Assembly: GCA_947650285.1 (NCBI GenBank) | Contig: CANTFL010000370.1 | Coordinates: 52,164-116,163, forward strand | Direction: 5' to 3' | Source of the DNA: Hyaloperonospora brassicae | Lineage: Eukaryota > Oomycota > Peronosporomycetes > Peronosporales > Peronosporaceae | DNA: 64,000 bases | Shown: piece after piece, positions 14,494 through 25,800 of the stretch | Layout: every line of letters begins with the position of its first letter | Position numbering within the stretch: the first letter of the stretch is position 1 | Translations under genes and position numbers: made by a program | The notes under the pieces: model-generated | Databases searched by the model: none | What the model saw: the letters and a program-made list of their open reading frames with translations, nothing else | Told to the model about the DNA's origin: nothing

Positions 14494-14573
14494 TTCCCCC
14501 TTCTCAAAACAGCACTCACCAACCGTAAGTGCACAACCGTCGTTACTACAATCATCACAGCGACGTTTGAAGA

Positions 14574-14894
14574 TGAGCGAACACACGGCTGTGTCGGAGT
14601 TTTTACTTCAACGTCAATCCAAGACCCGGTTCGTACGTGACTCACAGCTAATTGCAGTGAACAAACAGAAGGAAATTGCAGACAACCACGGAAGGAAAAG
14701 CATGAGAAAATTTAAGAAAGGTGATCGTGTATTATTATCAGGGTGAAGGCATAAGAGACTCTGCAGTTACTAATCTTGGCGCGAGTAAACTCGCGCCTCG
14801 CTTCATTGGCCCATTCCAGGTTTTGAAGTCGATCGGTGATGCCTTCACTCTTTACATCCCCTCATCGCTTAATGTGATCACGCTATGTCCGTGT
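14574..14894 (+). pseudogene. Inverted integrase C-terminal fragment
   Basis: On the plus strand, opposite to the rest of the element, ATG 14574 opens a frame containing VSEFLLQRQSKTRFVRDSQL, KEIADNHGRK and FKKGDRVLLSG, then a TGA. One base out of frame it continues SAVTNLGASKLAPRFIGPFQ and DAFTLYIPSSL. This is the integrase C-terminal region with the GPF (GPY/F) motif, normally encoded downstream of the integrase core and in the same direction as RNase H. It abuts the end of the minus-strand RNase H frame at about 14883-14894, which marks the inversion breakpoint. The DDE core is absent. Non-functional. Confidence 0.8.
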
Positions 14895-16317
14895 TAGAGC
14901 TCTCAGTGCAGCATCGCTGGGAGCACAAAGGTAGGCTATAATATCCGCATAATCGGGGTCATTCTTATAAGCTGCGACAATTTCATCGAATAAACACAGC
15001 TCGAGGGTGACCCGAGTTAAATTTAGCAAAACACACGTCGCACGTCGATCGTCATCTTCGTCATCGTCAGTTAATTGACAACTCAACTCGTTGCGAGGAT
15101 CATAGTCGGGACATCGTGACAGGACGTCTGAAAGCATGTTGGTCTTGCCTGGCTTGTAGTATACGACGAAGTTGTACTCGTAGAAGAAATCAGACCATTG
15201 TGCCATCCGTTGAGACAGATGTGGGCTCTTCATCGCTGTACGCAGCGATGCGTGATCGGTATACAAAGCAAATGTGCTTTCACCAAGCAGATAAACGCGG
15301 AACTTAATGAGCGCGTAGCGCATCGCTAGCAACGCCTTGTCGTGAACTGGGTAGTTCTTTTTCGCCGGCTTTAGCTGTCGTGACTGATAACTCGCGACTC
15401 GTTCACGAGTATCGTCGTCAAATTGCATTTGGCAAGCATCCAATTGCAAAATCACTGACGTCGCATACCACATAGAATAGCTTGGAGTTATCCGGTAGGA
15501 TCAGCACTGGAGCTGATGCCAGGCTCTTCTTCACCGTATCGAAGGCCGTTTGATGCTTGGGACGCTACGTCCACGTGGCGTCTTTATGTATAAGTGATGA
15601 CAAAGGCTGTATAGAAACAGCGTAATCCTTTGTATACTTGTGCAAGTAATAAGCCAAACCGAGCCACTGACGTAATTCCGTAGGGTTCTTGAGCGTGTCA
15701 CAAGAACAGATTGACGACACCTTCTCTGGATCAGCTCGAATCCCTGATTTACTCACATAACTTCATAGCACCGGGATCTTCGGCGCGCAAAAGACACACT
15801 TCTTGATATTCGCGTATAACTTGTTGTCTCGCATGACTTGGAACACCTATTTCAAGTGATTAAGGTGAACTTGAACTTCGCTGAGGTTGCGTTCGGCGCG
15901 ACTATACATGAAGATGTCATAGAAGTAACTAGGAGCGAAGACCCGTAGTGGTCTCAACACTTGGGGCACCATACGATTGAAGGTGGCCGGAGCATTTTTC
16001 AATCCTTGTGGCATCACCAACCATTCCCATAGCATACCTCTCGGAGTTCTCACCTCTGTGAGTGGTATGTCACTCGATCGCATAAAAATCTTATAAAAGC
16101 CATCGGCTAGATCGATGGCACTGAAGATGGCGCTACCTGACATGGAGTTCTAACACCATGTCCCTCTTGTGGAGAGGCGTTTGCGCAGGAATAGTGGCCT
16201 TAAATAAATTATTAAACGCATGCACGATCCGCCAGCCTCCCGTAGCCTTCTTCACAAAGAAGGTTGGACTCAAATGTGGTAAAATGCTTTCACGCACATG
16301 ACCTGCCTTACGGCGGC

Positions 16318-16410
16318 CTTCGAAGAATGCATCAATAGCCTCGACTTGATCTCGGGTCAACGGCTTCGAAGAATGCATCAATAGCCTTGACTTGATCTCG
16401 GGTCAAATCA
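16318..16410. repeat. 46-bp tandem duplication in the RT region
   Basis: A segment beginning CTTCGAAGAATGCATCAATA (about 16318-16364) is repeated directly with one base difference (about 16365-16405). It encodes, on the minus strand, the TRDQVEAIDAFFEG stretch at the N-terminal edge of RT, so that stretch is present twice. The second copy runs straight into the AT-rich insertion. Confidence 0.75.
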
Positions 16411-16714
16411 TCCTTATTTAAGAAATATTTAGTCATGATTATGGTTTAAGGACATCCTTAACAAAAAGATTTTTTCCAAAATATAAATGAAACAGAATCA
16501 AATAACATTGAAAATTAAATTATGATTAAATATAATATTAAATGAAATATCGGGATTATTTTAAATTTACCAATTTTAAAAATTATTAAACTTGAGAATA
16601 CAAATCCAGTTATAATAAGTTTTAATTAAGTATTTTGTTTTATTCTATTGATATCAAATCTTGTTTTTTCTTTTTTTAATTTAAATATTTTCAAATTAAT
16701 TAAGTTTAAAGTTT
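16405..16714. other. AT-rich insertion inside RT
   Basis: About 310 bp of very AT-rich DNA separates the pol codons for KYCVTRQW (minus strand, ending near 16715) from the codons for LTRDQVEAID, which are contiguous in the related element. It carries no open frame and no terminal inverted repeat that I can see. It could be filler DNA from break repair or an unrecognised small insertion. Confidence 0.6.
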
Positions 16715-17155
16715 AGCCCACTGTCGTGTCACACAATACTTCGAACCTGGCACGAGGTCAATTTTGTACCGAACACCAAGATCAGCAGGAAGTTTAGCTG
16801 GAAGTTTTTACGGAAACACGTCTGCAAACTCACGAGCAATGTCGTAGACGGGTTTACCAGACTCGCGCAGAGCCTCCCATGACTGCGATGCAAACCTCTC
16901 TTCACGCTCTGACTTCGGTTCAGCGCTACGAGAACGTGTCATATGCTCCTCATTCGTCTCAGTAACTACCTCGTTGGCAATCAAACACACCTGATCCACT
17001 AGGCCTCCCTTAAGGTCACGTAGGAAATGCTTCCAGGAGAGTCCCGGAAGGCTTGTAATTGAAGACGCGTCACGAGGTGAACTGGCGACTTCGATGTATT
17101 GGCGCCTTTGTGGACTTCCTTCTACGTATACGATAGCGTGGACACATTCCAACGC

Positions 17156-17760
17156 CTAATTCTCGATGCTTGCGTCCCCATCGGGCGCCGAGTCGATACT
17201 CGTAGCTGGCGAAACGCAGCCAGGTGATAAGCCATCACCCCATGCTAGGCACTGGATGTCCTCATCCTTGTTGCCGTAATCACATGACGGGAGTGATTCA
17301 TTCTCGACCGTCGACACTGGATGCGGGATATCCTGCCCGGCCGCCGTGAACTCGTGTGGGAGCCCCTGCTCGACCACAACGTGCCCATGTGGGAATCTTG
17401 GTTCGACCACAGTGGGTAATGATTATAATATCGGAACGATCGTCATGCTCTCACGTGGGGACTCCTCTCCATCCATGTTTCTCTCGCGTGGGAGCCCCTG
17501 CTCAACTACAATTTACTCATGTGGGAACCGTGGTTCGACCACAGTCGGTGATGATGGGAACTCCGGTTTGACCATCATGCTCTCAAGTGGGACTCCTGTC
17601 CATCCACGTCACACTCGGTAGCGAGCTCGTGCTCACTCTCAACGTGCCCTTGTTGGAGCACCTGCTCGACCACAATAGGTGCAGATGGGAACATCGGTTC
17701 AACCACTGCATTCACGTGTAAATACCCCTATTCGACCGCGTCGTCTTCGTGCGGGAGCCT
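17156..17760. repeat. Degenerate short repeats in the pol linker
   Basis: Between the protease and RT fragments, variants of GGGAGCCCCTGCTCGACCAC and of GTGGGAAYCKTGGTTCGACC alternate about five times on the plus strand. On the minus strand they would encode repeats of the type VVEQGLPHE and VVEPRFPH. The repeats are imperfect and now out of frame with each other. They suggest expansion of a low-complexity linker before the element died. Confidence 0.55.
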
Positions 17761-18501
17761 CTGCTCGTCCACGTCATTCTCCTCACTACTAAGCGAGGAG
17801 TCACTGTCACTGATGTCTCGAAGAACCGAACAAGCAGTACAGAAAGAACCATCGCTCCCTCTGTGCACCACTTGCGTCGTGAGATTTACGATCCACGACT
17901 GTGACGTTGGGCCAATTGCTTGGGGACACCAAGGGATAGGTAAACACTTCACTGACATCGAACTTGCGCCGACGTCTCACTAATCTGGCTAACCAGTCGA
18001 TCTGGGGCTTATAACGTGCCAACCATGGCATGCCTAGAATGCAATTAAATTGCATAATTAATCTCGATCACCAAGAAATCATCATTACTATAAAAACCGT
18101 ATATCGTATACGGCAACGACACTTCGCGGCACGATACGCGGTGTGGCTTTCCGTCAGCCAATTTGACGACGACTTGGTCAGGTCCCTCACGGACCTGAAT
18201 GCTGGGAGGCAGCATTAATATACAAGAATAACGAAAGAAATTGATTGTAGCCCCTGAGTCTAGGAAGGCTCGTAGAGGTCGCCGAACACCGACGACGTGC
18301 AAACTGACAATGATCAGACGTATATCTCCACTTGTAGTGGCGGCATTTAAGCGTGCGTGTAGCACAGGTGGGCTGGAAGGTCGGCTGCCACCGGGAAACC
18401 CGGACCTTCGTTCAAGCCGGTAGGGCGCCCTGCAGCTACTGTTCCCGGCCGTTTTCGGACGTGCAGCGGGGCAGCCCCCTCGTGCTGGGCGTCAACTTTA
18501 C

Positions 18502-19306
18502 TTGCCTAAATCGGCGCAGGCACGCGGCACTCAGCCGCGCGATGCCCTGACTTTCTACAACGAAAACAAACCATTTGACGCCCGCAACGAGCGTATCCCT
18601 TGTGTGGAGTCACCCGTCGTCGGTCACTCGACGACTCAATCACGCCAATTTACATATGTTCTGGCCCGGAAGGGCGGACGACGGTGACGACCGAGGGCTT
18701 GGTGTAAGCATTTGTGACCCTGACGTCCTCACGGAGTGCAATGCTAAATGCCTTCTCCAATGTGGCAGGATCCGCGCGCTCAAGAGATAAGCTAGTCTGC
18801 CCCTCACGCAAACCTTCCACTAAGATATCCACCTGCGTAAACATGTACATGGGATGCGTGATGATACACGACGCCAGATGTCGAGCCATCTGCATGTAGT
18901 CACGCATAGACATTTACCTTGTCGCATGTAAAGGAACCTTAAGCGCACCAATTTGTCCTCTTGAGGTGGCTCGAACGAAATAAGAAGATCATTCTGGATA
19001 TCATCCAGGGTAGGAAATGCGTGCTCGTCCACGACGAGCTTACCAAGGGCCCACTCTTTGGCTTGTCAGGTGAGACAGGAAAGAGAGAAGTTAAACTTAG
19101 CCTGGAAAGCCTCAAGAAGCCTTGAGGCGATGGCGATGTCGACTTCCCGAAACCAACGGCACAGCGACAATCGATCCTTGCCTTCTCCTGAGTAGACGGA
19201 GGTCTCCATCTTCACGGTGTCGTTCCGTGAAGATCGCGAGGGAGTTTAACCTCGCCGATTGGATTCGGCGAGCTTCCGGGTCATAAACTCGTGTATGGCA
19301 AGACAT
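18502..19306 (-). pseudogene. Gypsy family 2 gag remnant
   Basis: Minus-strand fragments resemble the gag of the family 1 element. The segment at 18913-18650 ([52 protein letters not shown]) matches the family 1 stretch LLASSITANPVHEHTLITVF onward. The segment at 19032-18820 ([21 protein letters not shown]) matches FEPPRAEFRARSELLKLKQGK. Frames change several times and no continuous gag or zinc knuckle can be read. Confidence 0.7.
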
Positions 19307-19508
19307 TGTCTGTCAGGGGTCGCTGGTCTCAACAGTGGCATGACGAACGCCTCTCCCGATATCGCCACGAGGCGATTAAGTGCACCTCACTCAACACCAG
19401 TGATGTTGGGGAAGTTCGCATGCTCCAGAAATAAATCTGGAGCGTGATAATAAGGAGTATCGCATATCCCAAACACGGGCATGGGAAGGACCACTAAGTG
19501 CTACCAGG

Positions 19509-19843
19509 TGAAACGGGGCTAGAACGGTCCCGTCGCTAGCTTGCACAGGCGCTTTGAGGAAGCGTTTGATCTAATTACTAGGTATTAGGTAATTTTTTAA
19601 CTCCAATTTTTTTTTGTTTTGATTCGTACTAACTACGAAATTTTTTGAATCATATGAAATACGATCTTGTTCCCGACTTTCGGGAACCACTCATTTTAGG
19701 CTAAATTATCATTGGCTCATATTGGGTCTTATAGACCCCCAATTATAAACCAATATTAAATGACCAAGCTGTGCCTGCTATTCGGGCACAGTACTTGCCT
19801 ACAAATGTAATTATCTGTATATTATGTAATGTGGACCATTACA
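19509..19843 (-). repeat. 5' LTR of gypsy family 2
   Basis: Near-identical to 14160-14493. Immediately inside it (19485-19508) the minus strand reads CC then TGGTAGCACTTAG, the presumed tRNA primer-binding site. The segment from CCTGGTAGCACT to GGTCCTTCC is shared with the other gypsy family, although the LTRs themselves are unrelated. Confidence 0.88.
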
Positions 19844-22800
19844 CAAGCGGCAATCGATAAATCTTCAAGAGACAACTATAATGTAGCACGGGACCGGAAC
19901 TCAGCACCAAGAGCTATTATTACAATTTGTAGTGTCTACGAATCATATTGAATAATCAGCAAACGAAGCAGTCGAAGGCTCTGACAAAACTTTGTCCATT
20001 GATCCGGACGTAAAAATTGTAACCTGAAATAATCATTTCAGTGCTTATACCTATATTAAGCAAACCTGAACTTTGACAACATGTCAAAATTTAAATAGAA
20101 ATATTGAAAAGGAAGCTGAAAAGTTCGAAAGCGTGTGATTCTTTACCCTCGGTTATTTTTATTGAACATGTATAAGGCGTATTGTACGGATGGTTTCGGT
20201 ACTATTGCTCCTGTCAGGCTCATATACAAGAAAAAGTAAGCCTTTAGCTACGATAAAACTCTGTGCCTTTATCCAATCGGGCATCTTTGTTTGATTATTA
20301 ATGCCTCCAAAAAATTGGTAAATTTTATGATTTAAATGTAATCCATCAGGCTCATACATCTCAAAAAAAGGCCTGTACTTACAGTTCAAATGAATAATAT
20401 AAGATGGCTGTTAGCGGACTATACTAGTAATTCTGTTCATCACTAGACATTATATATTAGTCTACTGTAAAAGACGAGAAAGGCGCATTAAATAATGCGG
20501 GGTGCATATGCTCATACACAATTAGTACTGAACAGTAGATATTCGACATGTGCATCTAAACGTTGAATTGATCGGCTTCACTTTTTCGGTCGAGTCGAAA
20601 AAAATAGATGTTTCAAAAAAGGTAAAGGCAATCGAATAAAACGTGTTGAGCAGCATTTATTATCATATACGTCAAAGAACAATTTGTACTTATAATTTAG
20701 ATGTCCAGTCTCCTCCAACTTCTTGATTGAATGGCTGTACATAAATTCATCGCAATTCATGTCTAATTTGGGCCTTAAACATACAGATTATTAAGTTTGT
20801 TGGTTGCTACCAGTAGGCCGTCGAAAGCGCGTTGACGCCTTTTCGTACGCGTTAATTATATCTAAGTAATTTTAGCAGATTTGCGAGTGATGAAATTTAC
20901 AATGAAGCTGCTAGGTGAAGACTCCTAACATACTTAAACAATCTAATCAGATTTGTGTTTTACAATTCAAAAATTATATTAGGCAAATACACGTGAATAT
21001 ATTACGTAGGGAGCGTCATGCAGTACTTCGGGGAGGTTAAAAGGAAGTGGAACATATGCAAAAGTCAGAACGAATCTGGTTTACCGCGCCGGTCTTTAAC
21101 ACATATACTCTTAAACGCCTAAAAAGTAGAGCAATCGAGTCGAAGATCAACAATTACATAGTATTACAAAGAGGTACATTTTCAACAGGTCAAGCCGGAA
21201 ACATAAGGTATCAAGATAGACGCAAACAATACATACCAAACGCTGTCAACCAGACCCACTCGCTCCGGCATTAATGACAGGATCGGTTGTCACATCTAGC
21301 GTCATTTATCTAACTCTTCAAAACTTTATAAAACGCTTTAAACTTTCAGATTAGAGTCGTCCCCCTCGATGTGTCGGGGTGCGTCGACATAAAGTCAAAA
21401 ATTTATGTGATCAGGAGAATACAACACATGATTGTAAATAGGATTAATAATAACAGTGTTGGGAAATAACAGATGCAAGATAGAAACTACGCACCCTCAG
21501 CTTGGCGGTATTTAATTTTTTGAACTCCACGAGCTGGAATTTCTAGCGTTCAAGCAAATCCAGATTCTATCAGCCTCGTAAAAACCTATATCCGGCTATA
21601 GAAAGAATGCATGGAGTTAATCTAGGATAAGTTTCATATGAGGTATTATGCACGATAAATTTCGAGTCCCGGTACAAATAAATTAGTAGAGTCAGGTGAA
21701 GTGGATACTGTAGAAGAATATAGTTTTATAACCGAGTCAGTTAGGCGGTATCACAACTCTTTATTTTATCCAGTTTTTACTAGATAATCCCTATTGTCTT
21801 TAGCCTAATCAAGGATTAGAGGCTACCATAGTTGAAAGAGACGTTCACTTATTCAATAAAGAGTCTAAGAGGTCGCGAGAAAACCACGCCGGAAATATAC
21901 GCTCCCATAGCGAAGTTATCAAAACAGACGTAACAATCAGGACGTTATAAATGCCACAAGAATAGTAGGGCCCATACTTCCTTTAAATTATAAAGTAAAC
22001 TTTACTTATTACTTCCTGATAGAAGTTGCAACAATTTACATAAAATCATTCATTAATTAATTTCACTTTAGACAGTAGTAATTATAACTGGAGAAGTTTA
22101 ATTACGGTTTGATTGAAAGTCAATTTTCGTCGATGCTGGATAGCAAGCGCAATGTGGCTTTGTTCGCACCACTTCTTCTATCTAAAGGGTATTAGCGCAC
22201 ATTGTATCGAGTAAATTCGTAAAGGAACAATTATTAGGGCGTGAGGGTGATGAAAAGTACCAACACGGATGGTGTGGAGTAGAAAAGCAAAGGAATTCGT
22301 CGGGCTTGACGTACGTATCAAACGCAGTCTGGGTTTAATAAAAAAGAAAGCAGCCGAAAGTCTTCAATCACGTTTAACGTTCTATAAGCATTTAGACTTC
22401 CGACAAAATTTACGGTACGTCGGCATTAAACAGGCACTCAAAAAAATTCGCCATTATTACATATAAGTACACGGTTCGGTCCAAGATAACATTGTATTGG
22501 TCTAGAGGATTTAAATCGACAAGGATTAATCCATGGGAGTAAAACAGCTATTGCTCAATAAGGTTCGTATATAACACGTCCATTTGTTTTGAGCTAAACC
22601 GTTATCAAGGACAATATTTCTTTCAAATTTTTAGCATTACAAAAATCAGATCCAAATGAATAAAAATAGTGAAGAGAAAATTTTCGATCGGAGCTTCGGA
22701 TATTTAGGCATTGTCGCTTAAGTATCTGTAATATTTAAAGCCGAGCTAGATAATATCTTCAAGGGGCAACATAAATTATTTGAGGGTCAAAAAGGTTTTT

Positions 22801-25800
22801 TTTCTTCGACAAGTTACTCGTTTAAAATCACAAATCGGTAATAAGTGGTGAATATGAGGTTTAATTGATTATAGCATAAAGGCAAACATTAACGAACAAA
22901 GTGATTTTGACAAAGCGAGGGTTTCTTGTATGCCAATCCAAAAACAAATTCGTGAATTTGGTCGAGGGACACTCAATGAAATCTTGAGCGAAAGCCGCCA
23001 ATTCAATTGGCAAACATCAAGCCAATTAATTACTGACCCCTAGGTTCTACCAGACAGAATGGAGCTATTTTTGAACGTCGTTAGATATATGCTTAAGATC
23101 AACGTCGAACCAATATTTATTTTGGGTACATTTAATCTCAAAAAGCGATATTTACATTTATGCTGGCACTTGCCCACTTCCTGCATACTCCCGATCAATA
23201 TAAATAAAACTGGTAATGGCGTCATTTAAAAATCTGAAGTCATTAAACACTCAAATCGCTTTGACAAAAACAAGGATTGGATTACATGTCCCGAGAAATC
23301 AATATTTCCGTGTAAAAAAGTGGCTAAAATGTCCAGAGGAAATTTAGATTGGATGACAAACAATTTAGATGAATCCTGTTGAGGCAAATTAGCGAGGACG
23401 GCACACCTAATCTAATGGAAGTCTTCGTTCGTGTCGAAAAAAGATTTTGTCTATTGTGAAAAATCATTAATTGAGGCGAGCAAAGATTTCACAAATAGTC
23501 GCTTATTAATAAGGCTGAAACCGTTGCTTGAACCTCGATAGGCCATTATTCCATCCATGGGCGTGGTCGAAGTGATTATTAGACAAGTTTTACTACATAC
23601 GCACCGCAGTTATATATGATCCAAAGAAATTTTGAAGAATAACCGCTGGAATTTGTAGCGTTGAAAGCGAAAAAAAGCATAAACCCGGAATTTGCACGAT
23701 AAATGAACCCATCAACTCTCCAAACCTTATGTTGAAGGTAAGAGGTGCAATTTGAAGTGTCGACGACACCGTTTTTATCCCCCGTCATAACAGACCCCAA
23801 TATTATAATTAAGTAAAGATACAGCCTCCTTCGGTGAGTTCGTTGTATTTTAATTCGGTAGAATATTCTTACCACTATGCACTTGCGACCTAGAGTCCGG
23901 GCTCGTGTATATAATTTATCAATAATGATAGCAATGTCGAAGTTTAAAACTATACGGGGCCAACGAGTCAATTCATCACGTCGCGAATAGTTGAGCCAAC
24001 TAGCAGAGATAAACTGCCATGAAAAATGTGTAGACGCCTTACAATTAAAAAGCAAATAGGCATCAGCTTAAGATTAAGCCCACCACCAATGTTCATGCAG
24101 GATGTGGTAACAAGGGTGCAGGCAACCGAAGAGTGAACAGGTGAGCAAGCTTGGGCTTGATTTGTTCAAATTGTAAGGTATCTAGCAAAGGGTGCAGTGA
24201 TCTTTAAGATAGTCAATTGAAATTAGAATTTATAGATGATAATACGCGTGTGCCGCGTAAACGCAAGAATATGATTTCTTTAAAAAATAGCTCTTAAAAA
24301 AACCTTAAGCTAAAATAATGGATACATCGATACACACGTGCAAAAGAAATTAATATTGTACTTAATATTGCGTATTAATAGCAAATGATTATCGGTAAAA
24401 CAGTTTGTATAAAAAAATCTTCCAATTACTATAAATAAAATTTAATTATTTCTATCGCATTTATTCTTCGATAGCATCAATAGTTGGTACGCCCAACCTT
24501 TTCTTTGTCCGTCTTTCTTTGTTATTCCTTCATCGCACGCCTTACTTAACAAACTATATAATAGTTACAATTGCTCATCTAACTACACTACTACTTTAAC
24601 CTATAAACGATGTCCTCTATGCCGGACTATCACATTATCACACTCTGCCGATACGTTTTTTGTAAGGACACAGACTTGTCATTGACGAAATGTATTATTT
24701 CATATGGATGGTGTTAATTTAAATGGGTGTTGTTAGCATGGTAAGCGTAGGATCCAACAATTTTTTTTACTGCGCAAGCGAAATTAAGATTAGCGGTGCT
24801 GTACACCGACATATACACATGCGTATGACATACTATCACCAGACCCTTGTATTCAATTCTCTAATGCATATAAAGTAGCTCATGCATAATTATAAATAAA
24901 TTTCTGTTTGCCTGTAATTTTATCCTAAAACATAGCATATTGTATTGTTATTGCACCGGAACAATAAAAGATCGCCACGGCGCCAATACGAAAATAGTGC
25001 TTACGAAATTAAGTTCATAAATACATGTAAGGATCGTTTCGATCTTGTTATTTCAGATTGTTGTCCGTCATATTCGCAATCAGTTGTGCAAAACATGATG
25101 ACTTCAAAGACTGATACTTCCCTGTTTTTTATGCACTAAACCTTGTGGTTTCCTCAATTAAAACCATTCCAATATTCGATATTAAGCCCCTAACTTTCAA
25201 GAATATTCTTACAAGTCCCACATGGATCATCCACATTTCTTGGTGCAAGCTCTTGCACTGGTCCGAACAGATCCATGACAATTCTTTGTAAGGAAGTTGA
25301 GGTACCAATTGGTATATTACCATACGTATATTTTAAAGGAAGGCATCGGAATCGAAGCTTTTTCTTTTGTGCATTTTTTCATCATAAAAATGCATTTAAA
25401 GCTAAATTTTGGACGATTAATTTTGATGGACAGATAGATTATGCGCTTTGACATAGCACTAATGCTTACGTTCATATAGGATCTATAATTGATCCAATAG
25501 AGTTGCAATTTTTAACCTTTTGTTGGCGTGCAATTCCCGCCATCTCTTTGTATTTTTTGCAAATTTGTATCAAAGCCCATTTTGGAAAGCACATACCTCT
25601 TACATGATTTATACAAAAATGATTGTCATGTACCAGGTCGATCACAATAAACTGTATCGATAAGTTTGTCCGAGATTTCCCAATTATCCTATTCTTTAAT
25701 GAAGTACGCCTGTATCATCAGAAGGGCATGAAATATGAGACAATGCACGTATTATGTTCTGCACATTTTTCATTAACCTCACGTCGAATCAAATAATCGT

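Larger units (their letters stand above)
14883..18365 (-). pseudogene. Gypsy family 2 pol remnant (protease, RT, RNase H)
   Basis: The pieces run 5' to 3' on the minus strand in shifting frames. A protease-like segment at 18365-18045 includes RAFLDSGATINFF (DSGA active site). An acidic linker region covers 18055-17156. A pre-RT segment ends YDIAREFADVFP (17152-16808). RT is at 16381-15847 with SAIFSAIDLADGFY and APSYFYDIFMYSR, and continues at 15756-15565 with RQWLGLAYYLHKY. RNase H is at 15473-14883 with ALYTDHASLRTA and SDVLSRCPD. The RT active site reads YFYDIF instead of the family's YFDDIF or YFDDVF, so one catalytic aspartate is lost. Multiple frameshifts, stops and an AT-rich insertion interrupt it. 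It is clearly related to the pol of the family at 35673 but older. Confidence 0.85.
14160..19843 (-). mobile_element. Rearranged Ty3/gypsy LTR retrotransposon (family 2)
   Basis: Two LTRs of 334-335 bp (14160-14493 and 19509-19843) share over 95% of their bases by eye and begin TGTAACGGGGC or TGAAACGGGGC. They are flanked by CAAGG and CAAGC, a 5-bp target duplication with one mismatch. Coding fragments for gag, protease, RT and RNase H lie on the minus strand in many broken frames, so the 5' LTR is the one at 19509. Just inside it on the minus strand is the primer site TGGTAGCACTTAG, nearly the same as in the other gypsy family. A purine tract (GAGAAGGGGGAA on the minus strand) abuts the 14160 LTR. 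The integrase core is missing, and the integrase C-terminal part is present in inverted orientation next to the 3' LTR. At 5.7 kb it is shorter than a full element. It is dead. Confidence 0.9.

Noticed and set aside
23579..24055. 158-codon minus-strand ORF in the AT-rich desert
   Set aside because: Biased composition without domain, signal peptide or supporting context; length is possible by chance in 10 kb.
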